From NCBI GenBank assembly GCA_946699065.1, contig CAMPDV010001036.1, positions 62,001 through 126,000 on the forward strand: a stretch of 64,000 nucleotides of DNA. The letters run 5' to 3'. The translations under genes and the position numbers were made by a program. Below, piece by piece: positions 1-13,376 of the stretch (positions are counted from its first letter, which is position 1; each line of letters begins with the position of its first letter). The DNA comes from Loxodes magnus. Lineage: Eukaryota > Ciliophora > Karyorelictea > Loxodida > Loxodidae. A model generated the notes under the pieces. The model ran no database searches. It had not been told where the DNA came from and saw only the letters and a program-made list of their open reading frames with translations.

Positions 1-420
1 TCACTATCTCACGCAGTCATGATTGAGTAATTTTTACGCCTGCTGTCTTCTTTAGATGTGGTTATCGTCTTTCAAGCTTCTTCTCCGAATTGAACCCTAA
101 TTCTCCGTTACTCGTTACTGCTCTGATAATCTAATATTTTACCATTGAAATTTGATAGTGTAGAAACTTAATGATCTGTCATACTTCTTAGCATAGTCCT
201 TGTGTATTATAATTCCATTTTTAAGATATCTAATAAACATCTTTTAGTTATTTGTTCGTTCTAGGGTTACTATAATTACGTATCTAACATACCATCAAAT
301 AAACTATCACTGGTTAATGATCTATTCGCAGTTCCACAATTCAATACTAGCATTTATACAGAATGGCTTAGACTAAGAGATAAGAATCCATCTACATGTA
401 GGATCAACCAGATTTATTTC
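1..420 (-). CDS. C-terminal part of an unrecognised protein
   Basis: Read on the minus strand with TAA/TAG as Gln and TGA as Trp, codons run without a break from about 420 down to a terminal TGA at 3-1, so the gene ends exactly at the window edge. The frame is rich in ordinary residues (for example VDPTCRWILISQSKPFCI, then IHKDYAKKYDRSLSFYTIKF, and a basic tail ending NHDCVRQ). Two TGA codons fall inside it, in the segment QWQFIWWYV. The segment is clearly richer in G+C than the flanking DNA. An alternative frame from an ATG near 180 is also protein-like, so an unseen intron or frameshift is possible. The upstream end beyond 420 is lost in a pyrimidine-rich stretch. I do not recognise the family. 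Confidence 0.42.
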
Positions 421-429
421 CTTCTTTCC

Positions 430-2270
430 TTCTTTCCTTTTGATCTTATTTTTCTTTATACTTTTTTCCACTTTTTTATTATAAGTATTTTGACAATCTA
501 TTCTCTTTTCTAGCCTTTGACCTCAATGAATTTTAAAGATGATATAAAAGTTTGATAGACAAAAGCAAGGTAAATGATTTAGAGGTAAAAAATGAAAGTG
601 TTATTAAATAATCTAAGCAATTAAGATCTATTTTATTATTCTTCTTAAATAATTAAATTAAATACTTTCATTTTTACAGAATTGCTCAAAACTAAAGACT
701 GTTGACTTAAAATCTTTTAATTTATAGTAAATATTAGATAGAAGTAGAAAGATAAATATTATAACTTAGTCTCTTATAAAGGCAATAAAGTCCATTAAAT
801 ATCATTAAGCTTAAAGTTAAAAGGTAATTCTTATTAAAGTTCACAGTAGAATATTTTATGCTTTTAATTACTATACGATGTATCCCATTAAATAACTTAG
901 TAGAAGAGGTTTTGCTAATAACCATGTACCCTATAAACTTTTAATATAGCTTGGTTTTATAATTAAAACTAATCAAAGTAACTAAATCTAAACTAATGAA
1001 ATGCTTTAATTTTTAACAATCTTATTATTTTTACTTTTTTTGGATTTAATTTAAAATCTAATTATTTGGATTAAAAAATGTGCATCATTTATATTAATAT
1101 TGAATATCCAAAAAATCCATTATTTAGAAACTTTTTTTTAATTAATAAATTTCTTCGATAAGAAATTTAATGGCTTGCTTTATAATAATAAGATTAATAT
1201 ATAAAATTAGATAACGCTTTCTTTGAACTATTTTATAAAAGTTTGATTAGCATAATTTAATTGAATAATAGTAAATATAATATGTATTAATATAAATTTC
1301 TTATAATCAATATTTATAATTTTAAGTATTTGCTTACTGACTTTTAAACCATTTCTATATATGAAAGGTTTGGTATGATAGTTAATAAAACTTCAAATAA
1401 AACTATATTTTAAACTAATAGTTGAAATCTATAAAATGCTGATCTGGTTTTTTTCCACTGTAGTTTCAACTTAAAAATATTAAATAATTTAAAGATTTTA
1501 TGATTGATACTTATTAAATGCTTTATGTGCTTTAAGGAATTTTCTTAAAATAAATTCATATATCTGTCTGTTAAAAATATATTTATTATATATATTAAAA
1601 GTATAATAAAAAGAGAGAAATTTGCTATTTTAATACGATTAGAAGTTAAAATTGGTTAAATTTTAATTTGGTATAATAAAAAATAGAATAGTTAAGGTTA
1701 TAAAAAGAGATAGCTTTAAAGTTATTATAATTTTAGCAGAATAATTAATACATTTCAAGGACTATGGCAAGAGAAATAAGACTTAACTGCTTTTGAAACT
1801 TCTATAAGATTAAGCAAATTAAATTAAAACTCATTCGCGAATGTATAGGAACCGAAATAGCATTAATATTAAAGATTATGAAACAGAACTACTAAAGTAA
1901 CTCAGAATCGAAAGTGTAATATTCTTTTATATAGAATAAAAAAGCTACAATAAATATTAAGCATGTGAGAAAATAATATCTTACTACTAATATCAACATT
2001 TTTCTATAGAGAATAATCAATTTAACCATGAAACAATAATAAAAAATTAACTTAAAATTTAATGTAAAAATAAAAATTTTCTGACTTTATGACTTTTTTA
2101 TATAGTTAACTTGACTATAATAATTTAAATAACTTGTAATGATTATTTAGATCATATAAAGAATTAAAATTAACTTTAAAAATGCATATAAATTATTTTA
2201 TAAATTTAATTAGTAATATATTTAATTTATAAAATAATAATAATAAATAAATTAAGTGAATCTATCTTTA
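430..2270. other. AT-rich spacer
   Basis: About 1.8 kb of very AT-rich DNA. No frame stays protein-like under the reassigned code and I see no motif, RNA gene or clear repeat. A short polypyrimidine run (about 420-475) lies at its left edge, just upstream of the minus-strand reading frame. Confidence 0.5.
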
Positions 2271-2274
2271 TTAG

Positions 2275-2890
2275 GTTAACAACTTCAGTTTTATTTGTTC
2301 TTATAAAATTTTTGCTGTCTCCTTTGAAACCATTCATAGATTTTTATTCTTCGTTTCTTTAATTCAATCTTCATCTTATTCTGAAGGCTATTCCTTATCT
2401 TCTCCTCTTAGTTCTATTTTTCCTGTAGCTCCTTGTTTTATTTTCCTCATCTATATATGTTCGCTTCCATTATTGATCAATATTCAGTTTTCTTCAAAGT
2501 TTTTGATTCTATCTTTACTTAATCTTAAACTGTAAATATTACCTTACTAGGTGTCCTTTTCTTTTGCAGAATCAACATCTTAATATTTTTCTCAGTTTAC
2601 AGATGTAATTAAGTTTTATTCCTTCTCAATTTCCATAAAATATTCATTTTTTAGTTTTTCTAGATTGATAATTGTTAACACACAGTAAAATAATTGAATC
2701 TTTATTTTATTTTTTATAGATGAAAACTTACTTCTAGATTTTCCGATTTGTTACTTAATTCCTTTTTTAATTAGCTATTTTTCTATTTGATTTTTACTGC
2801 AGTTTATAGTAAGGTCCTAATTTTTGTTTAGCCCTGAGATTTGAAATTTCAGAGTTTTATTTTCCAAGAAAATTGTTATATTTTTATTGA
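2275..2890 (-). other. coiled-coil-like coding patch, frame uncertain
   Basis: On the minus strand this segment gives Lys/Glu/Gln-rich, helix-like peptide in more than one frame (for example KNKELQEKQNQEEKIRNSLQ in one and KIELRGEDKEQPSEQDED in another). TGA codons in these frames fit Trp. It resembles the coiled-coil portion of the Gag-like repeat family elsewhere in the window, but no zinc knuckle or tail was found. It may be a decayed copy or an exon of an unknown gene. Confidence 0.22.
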
Positions 2891-2899
2891 TAATCCATT

Positions 2900-5080
2900 T
2901 TTAGATTATTTGTCTAAGACTTTAAAAGGAGTTAAATAAATTTTGAATATTTATTCTATAAACATATATGAAATTTTCTTATATGTAATTATTATAAATT
3001 TTAAATATTTTTGTATAACTTAAATAGAATTATGTAAATATTTTAATAGAGGGATTATATTTTATTATTGCTAGTTTAAATTATATTTTATAGAAAAGTC
3101 TTTACTTTATCAAACTTCTTATTATCATTAAACAGATAGAATTACTCAAAAAGTATGAGGATAAACGGGTGAAATTTCTTTATGGGATAAAGGAATTGAT
3201 TATAATATAGAAATTGAATAAAGTAAAGTAATAAGCATTTTAAAACTTGAATAAGATGCAAGGATATTTTATTTATTATTTTAAATAACTAAAAAAATCT
3301 TTTCCAAGATTCAAATCCTCTTCTTTAATTAAAAAAAACCTTATCTCTAAAAATTTACTTCAGAAATAGGAATTTTATTCATAAAATTTGATCTAATGCA
3401 TTATTAAATAAATTTAAGAGTAAAATGAAGAAGAAAAATAAGAAAAATAGTAAGAAAATCTGCTTAAAAGGAAATTATAAGGTTTGCATATTTAACATTA
3501 ATAATATTAAAAAAGTAAGAATGAAAAGATTTCTAAAAATAGTAAAAAGTCCAAAACTCATGGAATTCTCACTTAATGAACGTCTTTAAGCTTTTTAGAT
3601 CGAATTATTGAAGTTAATTAAGCTTTATTTTGAAGTTTTCGATAAAAAGCTTCTAGATTGAAACTATTAATTTTTAAATTAGTTATATAAAGATCTAATC
3701 TATTTTAATTTTGCTATAATTTCTTTAGAAATTATGTTTATTATTTATAATAGTTCTATTTGCTATTAAATAGTAATTATTTTTTCTGTCTGTATCTTAT
3801 AATAAATAACATTTAAATAAGTAAAAATATTTAAATTATTATAATTGTTAAAGATAAAGTTGAGGATCTCTTAATGTAGATGTAAATAAGTAAGTGTAAA
3901 AAATTTGATTAAATAAAAAATGATGAAATCTTAACTATATTTAAAATTCAATAACTTATATAAAGAAAGATTGAAATTTCATCGAGAAAAAGGAATAAAG
4001 AATTGTAGTTATGACATTCTAATATTGCCACTCTTTACTAATACTATCTGATTCATTAAATAAGTTTCACTCTGTTATAGGAATTACTTTAGAGCTTTTC
4101 AATACATCTCCCCATCAATTTTTGCTACTCTTCTATTTGAGGTAGTTTAAAGAAGGAATTTTATCCTAATTATTTTCAATTTACTGCTATAAGATTTACT
4201 GATAGTAAATCTCAAATAGAAACAGATTTATAAATTAACTTAATAGCATTGATAACTAAAAAATCTGAAAATCCTTTATAGAGAAAATCATCCTCAAATT
4301 TTTAAATTTTTTATTTTAATTATTTTAAAATAAATCTTAATTTTGTACTATACTCTTTTATGCCTTTTTAATCTTAATTTAATTTCTGATTTATGAGATT
4401 CTTTATTATAAAATTCTTGCTTCCTAAAAGTTTATTTTATTTATAATCAACTAGTGTTTGCACTATCTTTATTTTTAGAGGGATTTCTTACTAAGAAGAT
4501 AAAAATTAATCGCTGATTAAAACTTATTTTTTACTTTTTCTTTTAAAATTAATTTAAATCATTAATTGACTTCCAAGTTTTGAAGCCAAGATAATTTGAT
4601 TTTAAACTTTAAAGTAAACAAATTAAAATTTTTAGACTGAGAAAAATATGAAAATAACAATAAGAAAAGAGTTATAATAGCTAAGTATGAAAATAAAAAA
4701 TTAATTTATAGTATATATTAGTAGCTTAATATAAATTTAATTATTATTTTAATTAAGAATTTTTAGTCTTTATTTAAGTCTAATAGATTAATTACTATAG
4801 CTCTTCTAATGCATAATGTCTTTTATTATTAGAAATTAAAAACTAAATAATTTAAGAAATTTAGTTAGTTAATTTTTAAATTAAACCTATCCAATTTCTT
4901 TATCTGATAGTAAATATTCTTAGGAAAAATGAATAGAGAAAAATTATTATTATAAAAATAATCTATGATAATTAAATTTTTATGTGGAAACTCATAATAA
5001 AATTGGAATCATGTAAAAAAGAAAATAATTTAGAAAAATTAGTCTTAAATATTTAATTTAAACATATTATTATAAAAAAA
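2900..5080. other. AT-rich spacer
   Basis: No supported gene. The DNA is very AT-rich with homopolymer runs. Short Lys/Asn/Ile-rich frames occur by chance, as expected when only TGA can terminate. Confidence 0.45.
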
Positions 5081-5084
5081 TTAC

Positions 5085-5841
5085 TCCTAAGAAATAATCC
5101 TCTTAAAATTAGTAGAACATCGACTAATAAAGTTCTCTCATTGAAATATACTCCCTAGAAACGGAAAGTAAAAAGATTTAACAGTCATTATTTGGCCTGA
5201 ATTAGCGGATTGAATCTTTGAATTTTACTGTGAAATAATTATAAAGTGAAAATAAATGACTAAAAACGGAATTAAGAAACAAAGTCTCAAATTTTCAACT
5301 TAGTGAAGAACTGGAAAAAATGGAGTTTAAACTAAATAAAATAATAGGCAAAATAATTAGTAATAACTTCTTTTCCTTCATAATTATCCTATGATTGTGA
5401 AATAAGAGAATTCCAAATTTTTTTCTAATCGGAAAAAATTTTTAAATGTGGAAAATCAGGGCACGATTCAAAAAACTGCAATTAAAGATATTTCTACTGT
5501 TTTAAAATAGGACATTTATATAAAAACTACAGACAATTCCAATTTAAATAAAAATTAGAAAACTAGAAAATATAGAGCAAAATGACTAAATTTACTGAAC
5601 TGCAAATGGATAAACATTTAGAAGAAAATTGTACAGTGAAGAACAGCTTCTGGAAGACATTGCTAATGTATAGGAGAGAAGAATCAGACTAATATTCGGC
5701 AAAGACTGAGATTGGAACACGATTACAATAGTAAAGAAGGGCTAAGTCGCCACCGGAAGGTACATAATAGAAAAAATTGATCCTTACGAAAAAATTCAAG
5801 ATTATGAGGATAACTACCATTAATTTTTTAATCATCTGTGA
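5085..5841 (+). pseudogene. Gag/ORF1-like retroelement protein, copy A (frameshifted)
   Basis: This copy has the family layout in order. First is a leucine-zipper-like coiled coil (about 5117-5345; residues such as LNQRIESLNFTVKQLQSENK). Next are two degenerate CCHC knuckles near 5450-5530 (KCGKSGHDSKNC, then YFYCFKIGHLYKNY with Cys lost). The C-terminal region carries FGKDWDWNTITIVKK. The first Trp of WDW is TGA (5707-5709), the second TGG (5713-5715). The frame shifts at least once after the knuckles. The stop is TGA 5839-5841, followed by the family 3' UTR and a degenerate CACGTAA. Gag/ORF1 proteins of this type bind element RNA. Here the broken frame argues for a dead copy. Confidence 0.55.
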
Positions 5842-5859
5842 TCAGCCTATTGAAGGCAT

Positions 5860-7700
5860 TTATCACGTAAATTGACTTATCTTATAGAGTGGTTAAAAAA
5901 ATTCGAATAATGATTGAATCATAGTGATATTTTAAAAATATCATTAATATTTTAACTTGAAGAAAGGAATTCTGATAATTAAAAGCATTAAAAAATTATA
6001 GTTTGAGTTTTGAATAAAATGTTTGCACCTATAATTTATTAACATAATAGATTTTTGGTAAAGCTGAATAAAACGATTTAAGAAAACAGATTTAAAAAAT
6101 TTCGTTTATTTTTTAATAAATGTTACTAAAATTAGCAGACTGCTTCGTAAAAATTAATAATTTTGTTAATTAAAAATATCATTAATTTTAGCTTTTAAAA
6201 TGAAAATAAAATTCTTACTAGCATTTTAACTTTCTTATTTTTGTCTTTTCACTTGCTTATAAGAAATTTTTTAAGAATAGAATGGAAATAATATAATGCA
6301 ATAACTAGAAACAAAAAAAGGGAACTAAAAATGCAAAATTTATCTTTAAGCAATATTACTATTAGTAAAATTTCCCAAAAATAAAATATATGCTAAAGTA
6401 TAATTTTTAAACTTGAATTTAACTACTACTTTTTGAAGTGATTTAAGCGATAGATAAATAATATAAAAAGAAACATTGTACATTTGTAAACGTGTTGAAA
6501 CCTACAGGCTCATATGATTGTTTCTACTATCAAGGCGCCCTTAAATTTCAAGTAAATTTAGAAAACCATTTATTAAGAAAATAAAAAAATTAATCTTATT
6601 CTCTCAGTTTAAACTAATAAAAAATAAAATAATTACTAGAATATAAGTAGATCCTTATAACAACAATAAGAATAAATAGATAAAATACTAAAATCTCATT
6701 GAAATTGTATCGAGCTTAAGAAAAATATAATAAGAAAATTTTAAGAAGAAAAATAAGCATTAATAATCTTTTAAGGAGTTTAAATACAAGAAAAAATAGA
6801 AAAATTTTTAGAAGATGAAAAATAAAATGACGAATGATGATTAGTAAACATTTCAAAGCTTTAAACAAGCATAAAATTTTATTTTAGAAAATTTATCTTT
6901 TCAATTGTTGAAATTTTAATTTCTATTTATATTCAAAAATAGAATATCAAAAATTTCATCATTTTTTAATAAATGAATTATATTCTTCTTCAATCCTAAA
7001 AAAAGCTTTCCTATTAACTTGTATTAAGAAAATTAAAATTTATTTTAAATGTAAGTTATCTTAATTATTTATCCTATTTATTATCAATAACTTTAAAAAT
7101 ATTTTATTTTACTTAGCTTACATAGCGCTTGGGTTTCGTTGAAGTTTTTCTCTATAGAACATTATCAGAAATATATTGCGGATATTTAAAATAGAAATTG
7201 AAATGTGCTAAAATTATGGTATAAAATCATTAAATTAAATTTCTTAATAGACGAAAAATTCCTAGAAATATTTTGACACGTTGATAAAGCAAGGAATATA
7301 TAATTTATTAAAAAATATTTAGAATTTTTGAGACAGGAATAGGATAAAATATAAAAATTACCCATATATCCAGATAAATATTTTTATTTATATCATATTA
7401 TATAATAATAAATATGCTTTTACTATATTTTCTTATAGGTAATAAGTAAGTTTAATATATTTCTTGATTAAATGTTTTGTTCCATATCTGTTTTATCTAA
7501 ATCTTTATATCAAATCATATTTTTTAATATTTATTTTAACGCAATATTTTTAATGCCTTTTTTCCTATTTAAAACAATGTTAAATTAATATGAATCTATA
7601 AAATTTTATATTTAGTCTTATAATTTTAAAATCAACATTCATAATTACATTTCTATTAATCCTTTAAGTTCAAAATAGTTCCTTTCTATAGTTAATCTAA
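5860..7700. other. AT-rich spacer
   Basis: No supported coding region. A small less AT-rich spot lies near 6500-6540. Nothing else stands out. Confidence 0.45.
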
Positions 7701-7709
7701 TTTAAAAAA

Positions 7710-8600
7710 ATGGATAAAAAAAATATGAAAAACATAAAAAATAAAAACTGGATGATAAATAAGACTTGAAGAGAAAAAATAAAAGCTAAAGAACTTCATC
7801 ATAAAATAAAGGAAAAATAATACAAGGTAATTAGGACAGAATCATAATAATCAAATAGTAAAATGAATTCTTTCATTGGTAAAGTGATAAAATGAAGAAA
7901 AATCTGAAAAAAAGAAGAGCAAGTCTGTAACTTTTAGAAAAATAATAAAAAAATGATGGAATTAGAAAAATTGATCTTAGAAACAAAGTAATTAAAAAAG
8001 TAACTTACTTAAAATAAAACTTTAACAGAAAATAAAACTTATTCGTTAACTTTAATTCACCTTAATGAAGAAGTTCCAATTATTACTGAAGAAACTAAGA
8101 CTGATATCACAACTAATCAATTAAATATTTAAATAGAAATTTTAAGAATTGAAGGAGCAAGAAAATTGGAAGAATTTAAGAAATTTCTTCTTTCAAATCA
8201 ATTTAACTTAAAAGAGTTTTTAATATCTTTTCATTATTGGATTTGCTTTCTTCAATTAAATGTGATATCCAGTATTTAAAAGTTTTTCATTTCCTCGCCC
8301 TTTCATTCAGCTAAATAATCTTACTAAAAATAAAAATAGAAGATAAAGAGGTGTTGATATTGCAAATCTTCTTAACAATTAATGAAAAATACTATATTTC
8401 AAAAGATTTAATAGACTAGAGGATTAGAGAACCTGAAAAGAATTAAATTAGAACTTTTTTTTAAATAGCAATAGAGTTTATATAAATAAGATTTGAGACA
8501 AAAGTGACTTAAGCAAGATGGAGGAGTGGTAACCATCCACATAAAAAAATGGTCGATGAATTCCAACCTCGAAAAAAAATGGACAACTGGAACTGGCTGA
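7710..8600 (+). CDS. Gag/ORF1-like retroelement protein, copy F (uninterrupted frame)
   Basis: A single frame of 296 codons runs from ATG 7710 to TGA 8598-8600, in register by arithmetic. Five internal TGA codons read as Trp beside four TGG. The order is a Lys-rich N-terminus, a helical region (MMELEKLILETKQLKKQL), an acidic segment (NEEVPIITEETKTD), and a knuckle remnant RCWYCKSS near 8350 whose second position is TGA, as in copy C. The C-terminus VVTIHIKKW resembles the WDW-ITIVKK region of copy A. The terminal TGA is followed by TAATTCAAGGAAAGCAT, matching the 3' UTR of the family. The knuckle has lost its His and last Cys, so RNA binding may be impaired. The neighbourhood is AT desert on both sides. 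Confidence 0.58.
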
Positions 8601-8649
8601 TAATTCAAGGAAAGCATACATTTCTTAAATTTGACATTGATAATTATAA

Positions 8650-10500
8650 TAAATCTTTAAAAAAAGCATGATCGATTTTACTAGCTTTTTAAGACTTATT
8701 TACATCAATGCTTACTAAAAAGTTATTTAAAATGTCTCAATAAATAAAATTAAGGCTTAAAAAAATACATATATTTATCATCTATAATAATTAATTTTTC
8801 GAATAAAGTATTTATAATAAAGAGTAGATATATAATTTTTTAAGCGAATAAATCTTTTTACTCGTTTTTCCTTTTTCGCCTCTTAAAAATAAATTTTTTT
8901 AATTATATTTAATAATAATTATTCCAAAAGCTATTTAATTATAAATTACTTATCTTTTATATAGTAAATTAATTTGATAAAATATAACGTTTCAAATATT
9001 AATGTTCCAATTTTTATTTATGGATTGCTTAATTTTTTTTAATTTAACTAGCCAAAAGAAATTTTTTAACAATATTTTTAAAGTTCTTATTTAATTTTAA
9101 AGCATTATTCTTATTCTTAGATTATTTAATAAATTATGGTGAATTTAATTTGATTACCTATAATCTTAATAAATCACTTCTTCAAAATAAAGCAATTAAT
9201 TACTTAAAGTCTATAAAAATAATGCTAATAATACACAAAATAATATATAGTCATAGATATTCATAAAATTATATTAAAAATTCTTCTTCAATTATTAGGA
9301 AAAAAATTAATAAGTATATCTAATTATTTACTGAACCTATATATAATGGAAATAGTAATACTAATTAAAAATTTATAATTTTTATTACAATATCTGTATT
9401 CTTATTTTATCATCTTTATCATTTTGTCATAATAAATTTTAAATTATAAGGTAAAGTTTTTAAAAATTAGCTTTTTTCTTCAATATATAAAATTATTAAA
9501 TTTTAATTAATTTTTTAATTGTTAATTGTTTTAAAGATATTATTTCATCATATCTAAAATTTAATTTTTTAATTTTTTTAATTTTTTTAATCTATTAATT
9601 TTTAAATAAAATATTTCTATATATGTTGCTCAAAAATAAATGTTTGAACATTCAAAATAATTTTTATTCTAGTTGTTTCCGATCCCAAAATAGATAATAA
9701 TCAGTATCAAAATTTTTTGTTTTATTAAATTTTAAGAATTTTTTCAATATTAGATCTTTCAATAGATTAATCAATTTTTAGATATTAAAATTTATTAATT
9801 TCCTTTTAATAAAAGATAAAAAATATTTAAAATATTTTTTAGGATTGTTAAATTTAGTTTCTATGATACTTAAAATCAGTTTTAATGTTTATCTAGAATA
9901 TAGCATTAATTATTGCTATTATTTTTAATCGGACTTATATCTTTTCTATATTTATTTACCTTATTTGATTTTATTTTTACTTTTCTCTAACTTTTTTATT
10001 TAGCATTCGGTTTTAAATCAAACTTGCTAAATTAATTTTAGTATCTTTTTATTAAAGTATATTTCATATTATTTGCTAAAAAATTTGAAATTTTTGATAA
10101 GAAGAATCACTTCTAGTAATAAATTGATAAATGTATTTAATATTATTTCTAATTACAAACTTATTTTACGCGGCGGTGATGTAGACTGCATCGAAACATT
10201 TAAATCCAATTATTATTATTATTATTATTCACATTTAAAAAACAGCATCCTGATATTCAAGTATATCTTACTTAAAATTTGTTTCATTTTTTAAAGAAAA
10301 ATGTTATAATTTATATAATAAAATTTTCCCTTATCGGTTCTAAGACTAGATTTATTATAACTTCAATGAGATAACCAATATTTAAAAACTAAAACAGTAA
10401 ATTTATTTAAATTAATATGTGATAGAGTAATTTTTTTAACATTTACTTAGCATTTTTCGATCATAAGATTCTCTCTTACTTTAATTAGAAAATAGAAAAA
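8650..10500. other. AT-rich spacer with a (TTA)n run
   Basis: No gene supported. A short (ATT)n run at about 10206-10230 follows a GC-richer blip (GCGGCGGTGATG near 10170). This resembles the microsatellite tails of the retroelement copies, but no coding portion could be attached to it. Confidence 0.4.
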
Positions 10501-10539
10501 TTATAAATCAATAGAAAAATGGTTCCTTAAAAATAACTA

Positions 10540-11466
10540 ACCAAGAACTATCAGGACATCGAATAATAAAACCCTCTCTTTGAAGCAGAAAACAGAAAAT
10601 TGTAACAGTTATCTTAAGACTTAATTTAACGAATAAATTCTCTAATTTATACTAAATAATAACTATAAAATGAAAATTAATTATTAAAAATAGAAATAAA
10701 CACCAAAGCTTTAAAGACTCAATTTAGCAAAGGATTGGAAAAAACGGAATTAAAAATAAAAGAAATTAATAAGAAAAATAATTCCGATTAACTTCTTTTC
10801 CTTCACAATTCCAATAATGATCCCTTGATAATAGAATAGCAGGACTCATAAATATTTTCGAATCAAATAAAAATTTTTAAAAAGTAGAGTTTATGCATAT
10901 CTTAAAGTTAAACTAAAGAATACTGTAAGTATTATTTATTTAGATGCTAGAAAAATCCCTTTTTATTATAGAACATGCCAATCTTTTAGATCTTAAAAGT
11001 TCAAATGACTTAGTTCAATAGCAAGCTGAAAAAATAGCAGCTATACAATCTAAAAAGCAATTATGAGCTTTAATTTCAACAAATAGGTAATGATTCGAAG
11101 AAATGCAAATCAAGATACTTCTATTGCTTTAAGATGTGACTTGTGAATATATACTGCAGATAATCCAGAAAAAATAAAAATTTTACAATAAGATAATATG
11201 GAAAAACTTTAAAAACTATACTGCACTACAAATTGATAATTATTTAGTAGAAAGCTAATAATAGGGATTAATTTCTAGTAAATATAGCTTATGCTTAAGA
11301 GAGAAGAACTAGACTTATATTTGAGAAAGAATGATACTGGATTAAGATTCCTATCGTAAAGAAGAAATGGTTCACAACAAATTAGTTTGTAATAGAAGAA
11401 ATTTATCAGATAGAAGAAAACTATGAATACGAAAATGCAAATTAACAATTTATAGAACAAGCATGA
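10540..11466 (+). pseudogene. Gag/ORF1-like retroelement protein, copy B
   Basis: The coiled coil at 10554-10800 aligns residue by residue with copies A and E (for example QRINSLIYTKQQLQNENQLL here, QRIESLNFTVKQLQSENK in A). Knuckle remnants CKSRYFYCFKM lie near 11104-11140. The C-terminal region reads LIFEKEWYWIKIPIVKKKW, where the first Trp is TGA 11332-11334 and the second TGG 11338-11340, matching the WDW of copy A. The terminal TGA is at 11464-11466, then TTAATCTATTAAAGG, the family 3' UTR. At least one frameshift separates the coil, knuckles and C-terminus, so this copy is probably dead. Confidence 0.53.
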
Positions 11467-11488
11467 TTAATCTATTAAAGGTAGACAT

Positions 11489-11518
11489 CACGTTAATAAA
11501 CTATTATTATTATTATCT
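11489..11518 (+). repeat. Retroelement 3' end: CACGTTAA plus (TTA)n tail
   Basis: CACGTTAA at 11489-11496 is followed by a short TTA/ATT microsatellite. The same ending follows copy D and the 46.8-kb island. Microsatellite tails without poly(A) are known from several non-LTR retrotransposons. Confidence 0.6.
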
Positions 11519-12198
11519 TTAATTATTTTACGTATTTATTTTAATTTTAAGATAGTATTTTCATTAAAAAGATAAAATAATTAAAATTTTAATTCTCCTT
11601 TCATCAACTCAGAATATAGAAAAATAATATTATATTTAAACATTTATTTTTTATGCTTAATCTAATTTCTATCTTACAAAATTTTAAACAATTATAATAA
11701 AATTAATAGAAAAAACTATAATTTTTATTTTTTTTAGTTAATTTAGTTTATAAATAAGATATTTAAAGTTTCATTATTTAATAAAAAAATGTTATACATG
11801 ATAACTTTCTTATATTGTTTCCTGATAGTAAATAGCAATTAAAAAATATTATATTTTAGATATTTAAATTAATTTTACTTAAATAAGTTTATATTTCTCT
11901 ATTTAATTGTATCCTAAAATTTTAAATATTATAAAATAAAATTTATATATTGAACTCTTTTCTAAGAAATTTTGGCTTCTTAATTTAATTTCAGGAATAT
12001 AGTTTTTTTAATTTACAATAATTGAATATTTAATCACGTAAAATTTCTTACTTTACTAAATAAATATTTTTAATATTCTAATTGAAGCAAAGAGATAATC
12101 CTTAAAAATAAAGGCTGAAAGTTTGATGCAACGATAAATAAGGAAAAGGAACAAGATAGGTAATTCTTTTACAACAAATACTTTTTGTGATTTTTTCT

Positions 12199-12420
12199 AT
12201 GATATCAACGGAAAGTAAAAGGTTCTGTAATCTAAATAAAATTAGCTAAAATATTGTGTAGAAATTCTTATGGACATGAGCGATATTTAAGAATGCCCAT
12301 AACATTGGAATTGAAGGAAAAACTGCAGATAAAAATCCAGAAAAGTGTGTATGGATTTAAAAAGAAATTTTAATTTAGTTAAAGTATCTTGCTATTTAAT
12401 ACGGACATAATTAAATTTCT
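12199..12420 (+). CDS. Start of an unrecognised protein running into a duplicated block
   Basis: From ATG 12199 the frame gives MISTESKRFCNLNKISQNIV, then FLWTWAIFKNAHNIGIEG and KTADKNPEKCVW, with one TGA (as Trp) beside TGG. From about 12288 the sequence is shared with an inverted copy at 38915, where it reads KNVHNTGIEGKTADKNPEKC. The conservation of this peptide between the two copies, despite base changes, suggests it is or was coding. No domain recognised. The downstream end is not resolved. Confidence 0.33.
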
Positions 12421-13376
12421 ATAATTTTTAATTTTTAGAAATATAAAATGTATATAATAGTAAATATTTACCTTTAAATTATACTTATAACATTATCTCA
12501 AATAATATTGAAAAATAAATTTTAAGAAGTTTGAAATTCTAATAATTTAGTTAAATTAAATGAATTTTATATTTGATAACCTAAATTTAAGTTAATTCAA
12601 TCAAAAAAAAATGTTAATATAAAACATTAACTTTCAAAATTTTCAATAGTAATACTCTTAGATGAAATGTAAAAAGAAATAGGAATATTATAATAAATTG
12701 GAAAATTATGAGCAAACATAGCATCGGAAGCAAAAGATATGCAAATTCCATATAGAAAAATTAAAATTTAAGGAAAACATTTATATTAATTATAAAATTT
12801 TAGAAAGAATTATTTAAAAAAGTACTTGGAATATAGTAAAAAGAAATTTTTAATTAAGATAAAAATATAAATAATTAATTTTGCTATGATTTTATCATAA
12901 ATTAATTTAAAATTAATTTAGTTAAAATTTAATTGAATTCATAAATAGTAAATTGGGACTTTCTATAGGAATATTTAAAAAAAATTTAGAAAATCAAATT
13001 TTAGAATTATTTTTCGATTGAATTTTCAAGATATCACGTGACAGAAAAGATTCTTATATAGCTAATAAATGTATTTTTGAATAAAAATAAAATTTGAGTA
13101 TTCATAAAGAAATTTAAAATATATTTCTCCACTAATAAATTTGTATAATAATATTCTTAATCTTATTGTTTTAAAAATCATATTTCTATTAAATTTTATA
13201 ATTTTACAAAAAATTTAATTTTTTCTACTTTTAAAAAATAATTTTTTTTTATTTAAATTTTAAAATTATTATTAAGAGATTTTTTTATTAAGTTTTAACT
13301 AATAAAATATTTGCACATATATCTTAATTCCTTATAGAAATTTTAATTTTTAGCCAAAAAATTATATGTTCAAGTA
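12288..13376 (+). repeat. 1.09-kb duplicated block, copy 1 (inverted partner at 37828-38915)
   Basis: The whole stretch matches the reverse complement of 37828-38915 with only scattered substitutions and almost no length change. Landmarks are GGAATTGAAGGAAAAACTGC near 12308 and AGCCAAAAAATTATATGTTC near 13352. Homology stops sharply at both ends (around GAATG on the left and CAAGTA on the right). I see no terminal inverted repeats or transposase. Confidence 0.85.

Noticed and set aside
10073-10294. 73-aa plus-strand frame
   Set aside because: Mostly AT-rich translation including the (ATT)n tail; no support from any neighbour or motif.
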